A stretch of 41,371 nucleotides of DNA, from contig NZ_FQYQ01000023.1 of NCBI RefSeq assembly GCF_900141825.1, positions 1 to 41,371 on the forward strand. Reading direction: 5' to 3'. The translations under genes and the position numbers were made by a program. The notes beneath the pieces were generated by a model. That model worked only from the letters and a program-made list of their open reading frames with translations. It was not told where the DNA came from and did not search any database. Of this stretch, positions 14,486 through 23,423 are shown in pieces. This DNA comes from Pseudobutyrivibrio xylanivorans DSM 14809 (GTDB lineage: Bacteria > Bacillota > Clostridia > Lachnospirales > Lachnospiraceae). Within the stretch, counting starts at the first letter, position 1. The number at the start of each line of letters is the position of its first letter.

Positions 14486-15958
14486 TTACAGGAGTGATGG
14501 TATAAATGCCATGTGGATGCTATAAGACATTATAGCTATGGCCATTACCATGGCGCATACTAAAGCACAGAATTTTAAGCGATAATAATAATTATCGCTT
14601 TTTTTCATATATTTTAGTCTGCAGAACAAGAAACTAAGTACAGCAAGAAAATTTAGCAAACCATATTCGAAAAGAAAATGAAGATACATGTTATGGGAGT
14701 CTTTAAGAAGGATATCGACATACATATTTCCATACATATCGTGGAATAAATTTTGATTGCTATTATATAAATTTTTGAAGCTGCAGGCACCTTGACCCAG
14801 TAGTATATTGATTATATTTCCATGTGAAAAAAGGTATAGATGGCACTTCCAAATATATCCTCGGCCTGAACCCCAATTATTATCAAAATATAGGAAGTTA
14901 GAAAAAAATGAGAGGAATGGTGAGGTCGAAAGTCTGTCGCAAGACACAGTCTTTGTGATAATTGCGATATAAACAGGTGCAGAAAAGATAAGCATGATTG
15001 TTGCCATCAGGAGTATTTTCAACCATTTAAATGACGCTGCTTTTGTGTTAATCAGGAGCAAGAGCAAAGAAACAATTAGCAGTAGTACAATAACTGGTAG
15101 TGAAGTGACAAGCATGTATATGGAAGAAAGATTTCTTGTTACACTTAAATTTCGACGCATCACATAAATTATAGAAATACCTATTGTTACAAATAGTAGT
15201 GTGTAAAATGAGGAGTTACGGTATTCTTTTATTTCTATGGACACTAGTAAAATAAGGAGTATTTCGACGATAAAACCAACCAGCGCGGTATCGGAACTAC
15301 TGATAATGACTCCTAAGGTAGACATGATAATGCCTAAAGCTCCTAGAGTATTCCACCACTTTTTTGTGAGAAGAAAGACTGAAAATGGAAGCATGACAGC
15401 AAAATAAAAGCCAGCACAATCAACATTACTCATAGTAGAGAGAAAGGTTAATGAAGAGTAACTTGGACTGATTGAGTCATACATATGAATAAAATCGTAG
15501 TTGAGGAATTGTATGAAAGCTATTCCGCCAACAATTATTAGCCCTACACTGGAACAGGCACAAAAAAGAACTTCGTTAATTCGCTGAGTACGTATAAGAG
15601 CAAAAACAATAATGAGAGTTTCAATATATAAAAAACTGGCGGCATAGTCGTTAATGCCAAAGAAGGTTTCGTGGTATCTGCCATTTATGATGAATGTTAT
15701 AAGGGTAAGCAATGATATAGTTGCTAAAAGACGTTTTTCTGTTTTGACTAAATTTAATTGAGGTAAAGGTTGTTTCTTACATTTTATATATATGAAAATG
15801 ATAGTATTAGAGATTATAAAAAGGAATGATACTGCGTAAAAGGCGATTAATTTTGCGTTGCCGATATCTGCATATGCTTCACGGAATATAGCTGGGTAAA
15901 TAATGAAAATAAACACCCAATACATATTTTGTATAGTTTGTAACCATTCGTTTTGCAT
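14486..15958 (-). CDS. O-antigen ligase/polymerase-like (Wzy/WaaL) membrane protein
   Basis: About 490 residues with roughly a dozen transmembrane helices and a large periplasm-facing loop. The loop carries FDNNWGSGRGYIWK near residue 370 and DSHNMYLHFLFEYGLL near 435, the Arg-containing and His-containing loop motifs typical of the Wzy_C/O-antigen ligase superfamily. It probably polymerises or ligates lipid-linked glycan units outside the membrane. I prefer the start at 15958 (MQNEW), preceded by GGGGAT, over the ATG nine codons upstream, which lacks a ribosome site. It is a paralogue of 17281-18729; both share the NNWG/RGY.WK loop. The two copies flank a secreted protein. Confidence 0.85.
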   Translation of the reverse strand: MQNEWLQTIQNMYWVFIFIIYPAIFREAYADIGNAKLIAFYAVSFLFIISNTIIFIYIKCKKQPLPQLNLVKTEKRLLATISLLTLITFIINGRYHETFFGINDYAASFLYIETLIIVFALIRTQRINEVLFCACSSVGLIIVGGIAFIQFLNYDFIHMYDSISPSYSSLTFLSTMSNVDCAGFYFAVMLPFSVFLLTKKWWNTLGALGIIMSTLGVIISSSDTALVGFIVEILLILLVSIEIKEYRNSSFYTLLFVTIGISIIYVMRRNLSVTRNLSSIYMLVTSLPVIVLLLIVSLLLLLINTKAASFKWLKILLMATIMLIFSAPVYIAIITKTVSCDRLSTSPFLSFFSNFLYFDNNWGSGRGYIWKCHLYLFSHGNIINILLGQGACSFKNLYNSNQNLFHDMYGNMYVDILLKDSHNMYLHFLFEYGLLNFLAVLSFLFCRLKYMKKSDNYYYRLKFCALVCAMVMAIAIMSYSIHMAFIPSLL

Positions 15959-16070
15959 AACAATCCCCAATCTACACATAGTCATTCTAAAGAAAAGGGG
16001 CTGAATTACTTCAACCCCTTACAATATTAAGTTTATGAAATATTTATCACATACGTTAGTTTATAAATTT

Positions 16071-17051
16071 TTATCTTCTTCGTGCTCTTACAGGTGCTGG
16101 TTTTTCAACTGCAAATGCAAATGTACCGAATGAATCTGTGCCCCATACTACACGGCCCTGGTCGATGAGGGTCTCGCATACTGTAATGGTTCCATCATCA
16201 TTGAACTTATAAACCTTAAGTACCATGCCTTCTGGAACTACTAGGTCAGCAGGCATTGGAAGTGACATGCACACCTTGCCATCAAGAGTCTTGATTGCTG
16301 TAGCCTGTTTAGAGAATACATTGAAGTCATAAACCTTCTTAACCTCTGCATTTGGTCTCCAGATACCAAGGATTGCTGTGGCAACTGAATATGTCTGAGA
16401 AGTTGGTGCGGCCTCAACTGCATTGAGTTTTGCTCCTGAAGGGATAAGGCCTACACTACCAGTCATAAGTGTATTCGAGCCATCGACTGCAGAGAACATA
16501 GTAAGTGGTTTTCCGTCAGCTGAGGTGATATTAGCTGGAAGAGCCACTTCTGTAGTAGATGCAGCAGATGAAGATGATGATCTCTGTTCGCTAGGACTAG
16601 CATTCTGCTTAGAAGACTCAACAGGGACAGTTACAGTACATTTCGCTGTAAGTGTTGTGCCTGAATTATCTAATGATGCAGTAATGTCGGTTGTACCAGG
16701 CTTTAGCGCTAAAGCCCAAAATGTAGTACCATAATTATAGATTCTTAAGAGTGAAGAATCTCCAACTGACCATTGGACTCCTTGGATAAGATTATTTCCA
16801 GGGTCGCTAATGCCTTCAAGAGATACTTTTAACTGCAGTTCACCACCAACATAAACAGTGGCAGCTGAAGATGTAAGCTTAAGAGCTGGATCTGACTGTG
16901 TTGCACCAGAACCACCCTGTCCGCTATCTGGAGATGCTTCTGAACCTTCATCAGAAGCGAAAGTGTTCATGCTAGGTGTAATGAGAAATACAGCGCCGGC
17001 TACAATTACTGTGGCAATTGCAAATACAAAATACTTTTTCAAATTCTTCAT
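16071..17051 (-). CDS. Secreted protein with bacterial Ig-like (Big_2-type) domain
   Basis: A clear signal peptide (MKNLKKYF, hydrophobic core to about 32, then Ala-Ser) starts this 326-residue protein. A Ser/Gly-rich spacer follows. An Ig-like domain lies at about 57-142 (LKLTSSAATVYVGGELQL ... PGTTDITASL ... CTVTV). A Ser-rich low-complexity linker (about 145-165) leads to a C-terminal beta-rich region ending FGTFAFAVEKP and a basic tail (RARRR). No sortase motif or transmembrane anchor is seen, so it is either released or bound to glycan. AGGAGGT sits just upstream of the start. It lies between two ligase-like genes on the same strand, hinting at a cell-surface polysaccharide connection. 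Confidence 0.82.
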   Translation of the reverse strand: MKNLKKYFVFAIATVIVAGAVFLITPSMNTFASDEGSEASPDSGQGGSGATQSDPALKLTSSAATVYVGGELQLKVSLEGISDPGNNLIQGVQWSVGDSSLLRIYNYGTTFWALALKPGTTDITASLDNSGTTLTAKCTVTVPVESSKQNASPSEQRSSSSSAASTTEVALPANITSADGKPLTMFSAVDGSNTLMTGSVGLIPSGAKLNAVEAAPTSQTYSVATAILGIWRPNAEVKKVYDFNVFSKQATAIKTLDGKVCMSLPMPADLVVPEGMVLKVYKFNDDGTITVCETLIDQGRVVWGTDSFGTFAFAVEKPAPVRARRR

Positions 17052-17280
17052 AGGTAAAAATACCTCCTACTCTTTTCCCTCGGTGTGATAAATATTTTCA
17101 AACCTAAGTATTTCGCACTCGAATGTGCGACTCTAACGCCACTGTACCACCATAATTTTTGTATTTCTACAAATACATAGAAAATACATAAACATTTAAA
17201 GTTGTGTTCTAGATATTGTTCGAGGCGTAAATCGGTTTACATAATAAGTAGAAGGGAATCAAACATTATATTTGTTAGGG
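17052..17280. other. Leader/intergenic between secreted protein and ligase-like gene
   Basis: About 230 bases without a gene. On the minus strand it is the upstream region of the secreted-protein gene. It contains a stem TCGCAC/GTGCGA (about 17113-17130) that could form in the leader RNA. I do not match it to a known riboswitch. Confidence 0.4.
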
Positions 17281-18729
17281 TTACAGCAATACTGTTAACC
17301 ACCCTAATGTAACATTTTGAAAAGCTAAAAACATGGATGCTACCATAGCTCCAATAAGGCTTATTGCTTTCAATTTTGCAAACAGATTATCGTTGATAAG
17401 ATTTCTTTTGATTCGCATAATCAAAAATGCCATAGTAAGTCCTAAGCCTACGAGGCCATATTCGCACAAAAAGTGCAGGAAGAAATTGTGGGCATCATAG
17501 TTTGAATAAATACCAAGTTCCAGTGAAGTATTATAGAATTTATCAATATATGCATCAGCAAAGCCACTACTGCCAAGTCCAAAAAGTTTTTGGGAAATTG
17601 GGCTATCAGCAAAAATTCTAACAGCGCTTTTCCAGAGATACCCTCTATCTGTACCCCAGTGATTATCGAAATACAGGACACGTCCAATAAGTGTGTCTGG
17701 TCGTTGATTAGTTATGGTATATGTGAAGATGATAATTGGAAGTATGCATAGAGCTATTAGGGCTATGATGCAGATGATGCGGGATATTTTATTTATGATG
17801 GTGTCGCGATGTTTTATGTGGAGAATAAGGGGAATGGCTGAATAGCAGATTAATACGCAGAGTAATATTGGGTTTATTAGTAATCGCTCATGAATATCTA
17901 GAGGTCTTGAATCTTGAATTAGTTGAGTGAGACCTACAAGGGTGAAAGCAACACCGATGAGTAATAGTGAAATATGAAAATAGAATGCTAAATCATTTCG
18001 TCTCAGCGTGATGATACCTAATAAAATAACGACTACTGCAAAAGACAGAATTGTACCATCCGTATTAGATATTAATGCTAATATGCTGCAAAAAAAGATG
18101 CCACATCCACCAAGGACTTTGGTGAGTGCGGAATATTTTTCGGATGTCATAGCAAGGCTATAGAAACACAGTGGGAAAACCATCACTGCGTAGCATCCAA
18201 GATTGCCAATGTTTCCAATTGTACCCAAGAATAAGCTTCGCTCATCTTCGGCAACTGCTCCAAGTAATCCCAAAGGGTCGAGACCTATAAATTGAAGAGT
18301 TGAGAATAGTGAAACTGCGATTACACCGAGAGTAATAGCAGTGCTATAGAAAAAAGCAGATTCGCCCGTTTCTATTAGTAACACAGAAAGGGATGTCAGT
18401 ATCAAAATGAACAGAAAAATCAGGCCTGTGCCATATTCAGCTTCGCTGGTTAGAATTTCACTAGTATGTCCATTTAACATAAAAGTAATTAGCATGCTTA
18501 TAGATAAGGCTCCAAGCAATATAAGTTCTTTTGGTTTTTCTAAATATTTATATCTCAGAACAAAAGCATAGATAAAGACACTTAGAATCAATAGAGCTGA
18601 AAGGACATAAAAAGTTATCAGCTTAGTGTTGCTGATATCAAAGTACATATCGTGCATTATTAGTGGATAGAGGATGAACATCCCGATAATATAGATTTTA
18701 CCAATATAGTTTTTGATTCTATTTTCCAT
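17281..18729 (-). CDS. O-antigen ligase family membrane protein (Wzy/WaaL-like)
   Basis: About 482 residues with around twelve transmembrane helices. The key loop has FDNHWGTDRGYLWKSA near 350 and YDAHNFFLHFLCEYGLVGLG near 427, matching the Wzy_C/O-antigen ligase family. Probable role: extracytoplasmic polymerisation or ligation of lipid-linked glycan to an acceptor. The start at 18729 (MENRIKNYIG) is supported by GGGGGACT directly upstream; the in-frame ATG eight codons earlier has no such site. It resembles the gene at 14486-15958 in length, topology and motifs, and the two may be an old duplication with different substrates. It is divergent from the nucleotidyltransferase operon. Confidence 0.87.
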   Translation of the reverse strand: MENRIKNYIGKIYIIGMFILYPLIMHDMYFDISNTKLITFYVLSALLILSVFIYAFVLRYKYLEKPKELILLGALSISMLITFMLNGHTSEILTSEAEYGTGLIFLFILILTSLSVLLIETGESAFFYSTAITLGVIAVSLFSTLQFIGLDPLGLLGAVAEDERSLFLGTIGNIGNLGCYAVMVFPLCFYSLAMTSEKYSALTKVLGGCGIFFCSILALISNTDGTILSFAVVVILLGIITLRRNDLAFYFHISLLLIGVAFTLVGLTQLIQDSRPLDIHERLLINPILLCVLICYSAIPLILHIKHRDTIINKISRIICIIALIALCILPIIIFTYTITNQRPDTLIGRVLYFDNHWGTDRGYLWKSAVRIFADSPISQKLFGLGSSGFADAYIDKFYNTSLELGIYSNYDAHNFFLHFLCEYGLVGLGLTMAFLIMRIKRNLINDNLFAKLKAISLIGAMVASMFLAFQNVTLGWLTVLL

Positions 18730-18787
18730 AAGTCCCCCGTTAAAAATGACCATCTCTATCTTTTTAGTATACTAGAAAAAGTACTAC

Positions 18788-18798
18788 TGTGGTATAAT
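18788..18798 (+). promoter_or_regulatory. Extended -10 promoter of the nucleotidyltransferase operon
   Basis: TGTGGTATAAT has the TGn extension directly before TATAAT (18793-18798). AAGGAG follows at 18815-18820 and the ATG at 18830. No clear -35 box, as expected for an extended -10. Confidence 0.65.
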
Positions 18799-18829
18799 TA
18801 TCAATAGTCTGATTAAGGAGAAAAATGAC

Positions 18830-19561
18830 ATGAATAAAATTGATGTTGTTATAACTATGGGAGGACTGGGTTCCCGTTTTAGAAAAATGGGATACACAGT
18901 GCCTAAATACATGATTGAAGCTAAAGGCAAGACTTTGTTCGAGTGGTCACTTATTAGTTTGGAGGGCTACAAGAATGAGGTTAATCAGTACGTTTTCATT
19001 GCTATGAAGGATGAGGCTGCTGATGTAGAGGCATTTATTAGTGGCAAGTGTCAGGAGCTCGGTATTAAGAATTATCATGTGATAGTGCTTGATTATCTTA
19101 CAGATGGCCAGGCTACCACAGCTATGAAGGCTGCCGAGTATTGGAATAGAGACAATGCATTGTTGATTTACAACATTGATACATATGTAGAAGCTGGTGA
19201 GATGAATTCTGCAGAGCTTAAAGGCGATGGTTTCATTCCTTGCTTTCAGGCAGAGGGAGACCACTGGAGCTTTGTGAGATTAGATGATGCTGGCAAGGTA
19301 GTGGAGATTAAAGAAAAGCAGAGAATTTCTAATTACTGTACACTTGGGGCATATTATTTTAAGACTTGCGGATTGTACGAGGACTTATATAACGAGTACT
19401 ACAGCAAGACTCAGGAATTGGTAAATGGTGAGAAGTATGTGGCCCCATTGTATGATTACTTACTGAAGAAGGGCGGAGAGATTTATATCTCTGATATCGA
19501 CCCTAAGAGAGTTCATGTGCTTGGAACACCTGAGGAGCTTCAGACTTTTTTAAATGAATAA
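18830..19561 (+). CDS. Sugar nucleotidyltransferase (NTP_transferase fold)
   Basis: This 243-residue protein begins with the nucleotide-binding signature MGGLGSRFRKMGYTVPKYMI, a variant of GGxGxR..P...PK. It continues with a sugar-binding GQATTAMKAA, an NIDTYV motif in place of the usual D-x-D metal site, and a C-terminal FxLGTPEELQTFL-like ending (HVLGTPEELQTFL). Such enzymes activate sugar phosphates with CTP, UTP or dTTP for capsule synthesis; which substrate is used cannot be read from sequence. It has its own extended -10 promoter, and the Wzz-like gene follows after 28 bases, suggesting one operon through 22599. Confidence 0.85.
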   Translation: MNKIDVVITMGGLGSRFRKMGYTVPKYMIEAKGKTLFEWSLISLEGYKNEVNQYVFIAMKDEAADVEAFISGKCQELGIKNYHVIVLDYLTDGQATTAMKAAEYWNRDNALLIYNIDTYVEAGEMNSAELKGDGFIPCFQAEGDHWSFVRLDDAGKVVEIKEKQRISNYCTLGAYYFKTCGLYEDLYNEYYSKTQELVNGEKYVAPLYDYLLKKGGEIYISDIDPKRVHVLGTPEELQTFLNE

Positions 19562-19589
19562 AACTATTTATTGAAGGGATAATTATTTT

Positions 19590-20624
19590 ATGAATGAAAA
19601 TTACGTACGTGAAATTGATTTGATTGATTTATTTGTAGATTGGTTGAGCCATTGGCGTTCATTGCTTGCATTCCTTATTGTTGGGGTGATTTTAGCAGGT
19701 GGGTACATGTTCCTTGGAAGTACCCCATCAGCTCCAATTGAGCTTGATGTTGTTCAAGAGGAAGAAGAGGAAGAAGAGGAGCTAACTGCAAGAGAGATTA
19801 AGGCAGTAGAGGAAGTAATAGCTCTTAATGATGAATATGAAGAGAATGTAAAGCTATACGAAGCCGAAAAGGATTCTATGGAACCTAAGGACAGAGCTGA
19901 AGCATTCTATTATATTGTTGCTACAAAGAATAGTGTTGAAGGTCGAAAAGGGACGCTCAACGAGGCACAGTTAAAATATTTATATGGTGATGAAGACACT
20001 GATGATTCAAAAGATGCAAAAGAAGAAAATGTGGAGAGTGCAACTGAGAGTGTGGCACCAGCAGGACCATCTAAAACAAAAGCGCTCCTTATAGTTATTC
20101 TCGCAGTAATTCTTCACTTCATTGTTTTCGCTTGTCGTTATATCTTCGATAACAAAATCAAACACACAGATACACTTTCAGCTATGACAGGTGTACCAGA
20201 GTACACTCGTATGGTTGATTGGAGTATGGTTGATTCTAAGAAAGGGCTTGATAAGCTAGTTAATAAGATGAGATTTGCTGGTATTCGCCGCACGTCTCTG
20301 ACACAAATCGTAGAAATTAATTCATCTGCAACAATCGAGAAGCTTAAGAACAAGAACTACAGCTCAATTGCTGTTGTTGGTACAGGAATTGATTTAGAGC
20401 GCAACATTCTTTCTAATCAGATTTTAAAGGACAAGCCAGATGCTACAGTAAAATCTATCGACAGCATCACCCACAGCGTAAATGGTGCAGATGATATTGC
20501 AGGTGTGGATGCAGCTATTCTTGCTGTAAAGGTTGCTCACACTCGCTACAATGATTTTATGGAAGAACTTCAGTCACTTCGTGACAGAGGTGTTGATGTT
20601 CTTGGCATCGCAATTTTTGAATAA
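19590..20624 (+). CDS. Wzz/polysaccharide co-polymerase-like membrane protein with degenerate kinase-like C-terminus
   Basis: The N-terminal region EIDLIDLFVDWLSHWRSLLAFLIVGVI is a Wzz-type start with a first membrane helix (about 26-43). An external segment of about 110 residues follows, with an unusually acidic run of Glu near 60-67, and a second helix lies near 165-183. The cytoplasmic C-terminal 160 residues (SSIAVVGTGIDLERNILSNQI) have the order of a BY-kinase/P-loop domain, but I see no intact Walker A GK[ST]. It probably sets glycan chain length or scaffolds assembly and lacks kinase activity. It lies between the nucleotidyltransferase and the PglF-like dehydratase. Confidence 0.78.
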   Translation: MNENYVREIDLIDLFVDWLSHWRSLLAFLIVGVILAGGYMFLGSTPSAPIELDVVQEEEEEEEELTAREIKAVEEVIALNDEYEENVKLYEAEKDSMEPKDRAEAFYYIVATKNSVEGRKGTLNEAQLKYLYGDEDTDDSKDAKEENVESATESVAPAGPSKTKALLIVILAVILHFIVFACRYIFDNKIKHTDTLSAMTGVPEYTRMVDWSMVDSKKGLDKLVNKMRFAGIRRTSLTQIVEINSSATIEKLKNKNYSSIAVVGTGIDLERNILSNQILKDKPDATVKSIDSITHSVNGADDIAGVDAAILAVKVAHTRYNDFMEELQSLRDRGVDVLGIAIFE

Positions 20625-20640
20625 ACGAGGTTGACCTTTA

Positions 20641-22599
20641 ATGTTAAAATTTTTAGAGAGAATAAAGCATTGGCATCTCATAGCATATATCTTATTAGCC
20701 TATGATTTGGTGACAGTAATACTTTCTTATTTCCTGGCTTTGTGGCTCAGGTTTGACTGCCGATACACACATATACAGCATCCATATTTGGAGATGTATA
20801 GCAGTGCTATCATTCCATTCGCTTTATTTACGGTAGTAATCTATTGGCTTCTTGGACTGTATCGCAGTATTTGGCGTTTCGCCAGTTTCTTTGAATTAAA
20901 ACGTTTGATTTACGCTACTCTTATTACTTTTGCGGCAAACGTAGTTGTTGTTACTACATTGGTGTACAGAATGCCAATTTCCTACTATGTATTTGGAATT
21001 GGCTTTCAGTTCTTCTTTGCAGTGATGATTCGATTTTCATATCGATTTGTGCTTCTGCTTCGTACTACTCAGAATGTAGCATTGCAGGATGAGAAGAAGG
21101 TACTTCTTATTGGCGCAGGAGCTGCAGGAAGAATGATCCTTCGTGATGTAAATTTCGTGGAAGGTGGGGCCCAAAGCAATTCAAAGATTGTGGCTATCAT
21201 AGATGACAATGAAAACAAGTGGGGACGCTATATTGATGGCGTAGAGGTTATCGGTGGCCGCGATAAGATTCTCAAAGCAGTAGAAGAATACGGCATTGAA
21301 GAAATCTTCATCGCTATAGCAAGTCTTTCACCTAGAGAGAAACGTAATCTTATCAACATTTGTCAGCAGACTGACTGTAAGATTAAACAGCTTCCAAACA
21401 TGTATGCTGAAAAGGCAGGTGTTATCAGTGCTGGAAATCTTCAGAACATTACCATCGAAGATGTGCTTGGTAGAGATCCTATCAGCCTCCATCAAGAAGA
21501 TGTGGCTGAACAGATTCAAGGCAAGGTTGTTCTTGTTACTGGAGGCGGTGGCTCCATCGGCTCAGAACTTTGTAGACAGATTGCAAAATATCAGCCTAAG
21601 CAGCTTATCATCTTTGATGTATACGAGAATAATGCATATGATATTCAGCTAGAACTTAAGAAGAAATATCCATATTTGAATTTGGTTACATTGATAGGCT
21701 CAGTTCGTGACGCACGTCGTATCGAGTCAGTTTTTGAGACCTACAGACCAAATATATGTTATCATGCAGCAGCTCACAAGCATGTGCCTCTTATGGAGGA
21801 CAGCCCTTGTGAGGCTATCAAAAATAATGCAGTTGGAACCTACAAGACAGCATACGCTGCTATGAAATTTGGTTGCGACCGTTTTGTTCTTATCAGTACA
21901 GATAAAGCTGTAAATCCTACAAATGTTATGGGTGCCACAAAACGTATATGCGAAATGATTATTCAGACCTTCGACCATATGGTTAGTACTCATCAGGAGG
22001 ATAAGCTTCCTTGTTTGATTACTCATCATGTTGGAGAAAAAGAATTCCAGCCAGGTCATGTGGAGGCTGGTTCTGCTCACACAGAATATGTAGCAGTTCG
22101 TTTTGGAAACGTTCTTGGTTCTAATGGCTCAGTAGTGCCGCTGTTTAAAAAGCAGATTGCAGAGGGCGGTCCTGTTACCCTTACTCACAAGGATATCATC
22201 CGATATTTCATGACTATTCCGGAGGCTGTTTCACTTGTTCTTAAGGCAGGAGCCAATGCATCTGGTGGTGAGATATTCGTACTAGATATGGGAGAGCCCG
22301 TAAAGATTCTTGATCTTGCCAGAAACATGATTGAGCTTGCAGGCCTTCGTCCAGATATTGATATCGAAATAAAAGAAATTGGTCTTCGCCCAGGCGAGAA
22401 GCTATACGAAGAAAAGCTTATGAGTGAAGAGGGCTTAAAGGAAACAGAGAATCATATGATTCACGTGGCCGAGCCTATTAAGTTTGACTCAGAAGAGTTT
22501 ATCCGTCAGCTTCACGACCTCATGGGACTTGCCTATGCCAATGAGGCAGTTGAGACTGTACAAAAGATTAGAGAAACTGTAGTAACCTTTAGGGGTTAA
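20641..22599 (+). CDS. Membrane UDP-sugar 4,6-dehydratase (PglF/WbpM/CapD-type)
   Basis: The 652-residue protein has four N-terminal membrane helices (about 14-145), a first nucleotide-binding domain (VLLIGAGAAGRMIL near 158), and a C-terminal SDR domain with GGGGSIGSE near 302, AAAHKHVPLME near 380, STDKAVNPTNVMGATKR near 420 and RFGNVLGSNGSV near 490. This architecture matches PglF and WbpM, which make UDP-4-keto-6-deoxy-GlcNAc. The product could be aminated by the DegT enzyme at 35025 and acetylated by the enzyme at 5434. An insert of about 30 residues (DKLPCLITHHVGEKEFQ onward) before the VRFGNV motif is longer than I expect. It is distinct from the soluble CapE. Confidence 0.93.
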   Translation: MLKFLERIKHWHLIAYILLAYDLVTVILSYFLALWLRFDCRYTHIQHPYLEMYSSAIIPFALFTVVIYWLLGLYRSIWRFASFFELKRLIYATLITFAANVVVVTTLVYRMPISYYVFGIGFQFFFAVMIRFSYRFVLLLRTTQNVALQDEKKVLLIGAGAAGRMILRDVNFVEGGAQSNSKIVAIIDDNENKWGRYIDGVEVIGGRDKILKAVEEYGIEEIFIAIASLSPREKRNLINICQQTDCKIKQLPNMYAEKAGVISAGNLQNITIEDVLGRDPISLHQEDVAEQIQGKVVLVTGGGGSIGSELCRQIAKYQPKQLIIFDVYENNAYDIQLELKKKYPYLNLVTLIGSVRDARRIESVFETYRPNICYHAAAHKHVPLMEDSPCEAIKNNAVGTYKTAYAAMKFGCDRFVLISTDKAVNPTNVMGATKRICEMIIQTFDHMVSTHQEDKLPCLITHHVGEKEFQPGHVEAGSAHTEYVAVRFGNVLGSNGSVVPLFKKQIAEGGPVTLTHKDIIRYFMTIPEAVSLVLKAGANASGGEIFVLDMGEPVKILDLARNMIELAGLRPDIDIEIKEIGLRPGEKLYEEKLMSEEGLKETENHMIHVAEPIKFDSEEFIRQLHDLMGLAYANEAVETVQKIRETVVTFRG

Positions 22600-22627
22600 A
22601 ACTCACAATTCAATAGGTATAAAAATA

Positions 22628-22657
22628 GAGCATCCTCAAATGAGGATGCTCGCTTTT
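22628..22657. terminator. Bidirectional terminator between convergent genes
   Basis: GAGCATCCTC and GAGGATGCTC form a perfect 10-bp stem around AAAT (22628-22651), with T-rich sequence on one side and A-rich on the other. It serves the dehydratase and the convergent secreted-protein gene. Confidence 0.88.
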
Positions 22658-22666
22658 GCGTAAAGC

Positions 22667-23200
22667 TTATTTAATTTCAACACCTGGATGAGAATTAGGA
22701 GTCATTACTGGAATAGCTCCCTTCTTAGCAAATTGCTGACCCTTTACGAAATCGTAAACGCTGTAAACATTTGCATTTGCCCAAAGAGCACCTTCCTTTG
22801 TAGGAACTGGTCTCCAAGCCTGCTCCTTCTGGTGTGTGCAGTAGTACATGTAGTAGCCTACGATGTCATCGCCATAGATTGGCTGAAGATCATAGTTTCT
22901 ACTAGCGTAAGCATCTACATTGAAATAAGTAGATGGCTGTCTCTGCTCCCAGATACCAAATGTGATGAAATGTGTGTAAAGTGTTGTAGGATCGTCGCCT
23001 AATTCCTTTACTACATCTGGGTACATCTTTGCGTACTGCTCAGGATAGAAGATAGTACGGATAGTCTGGATTTCCTCTGCTGTAAGGTCACGACGATGAG
23101 CCTCGCCCTCAGCTGACATAGCGCAACTATTTACCGTAAATACGGATACGGCTACAACTGTTGCCAAGGCTAATGATAAAACCTTTACGAATCTTTTCAT
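22667..23200 (-). CDS. Secreted protein with 'YPDV-LYTHF-G-E-R' repeat unit
   Basis: A signal peptide covers about residues 1-27 (MKRFVKVLSLALATVVAVS...CAMSA). After it, residues 45-95 contain FYPEQYAKMYPDVVKELG then LYTHFITFGIWEQR, and a second looser copy follows (FNVDAYASRNYDL ... YYMYYCTHQKEQAWR). The same unit is seen in 36427-37041. I know it from extracellular proteins of Butyrivibrio-like bacteria, where it is often tandem, but I cannot name a function. GAGGT precedes the ATG. The gene is convergent with the dehydratase and separated from it by a strong hairpin. No anchor is visible. Confidence 0.82.
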   Translation of the reverse strand: MKRFVKVLSLALATVVAVSVFTVNSCAMSAEGEAHRRDLTAEEIQTIRTIFYPEQYAKMYPDVVKELGDDPTTLYTHFITFGIWEQRQPSTYFNVDAYASRNYDLQPIYGDDIVGYYMYYCTHQKEQAWRPVPTKEGALWANANVYSVYDFVKGQQFAKKGAIPVMTPNSHPGVEIK

Positions 23201-23385
23201 AAAACCTCACCTCTCATATTTATTCTTATACTCTAGGAATGTACAAACTCCTATTTCAAATATAGTCTAAAGTACCTGAATATTCAATGGTTATAGATTA
23301 AAAAACACCAAAATTTCATATACTGAGGATTGAGGTGGTACCTTTTCAATTGTAAAAATGATAAACTAACAATATTACATAAGTG

Positions 23386-23394
23386 GTGTATAAA
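23386..23394 (+). promoter_or_regulatory. -10 box overlapping the first possible ATG of the GT39-like gene
   Basis: TGGTGTATAAA ends at 23394, where the upstream ATG begins. Transcription would start near 23401, beyond that ATG. This supports the internal start at 23424. Confidence 0.45.
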
Positions 23395-23423
23395 TGTTGA
23401 TTAAAAGTGAATGGAGAAATGGA

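Noticed and set aside
17095-17180. Cyclic-di-GMP or other riboswitch before the Ig-like secreted protein
   Set aside because: Only one short stem is visible and no conserved riboswitch core is present.
21727-22080. Minus-strand frame inside the PglF-like gene
   Set aside because: Antisense shadow; no ribosome site or family resemblance.
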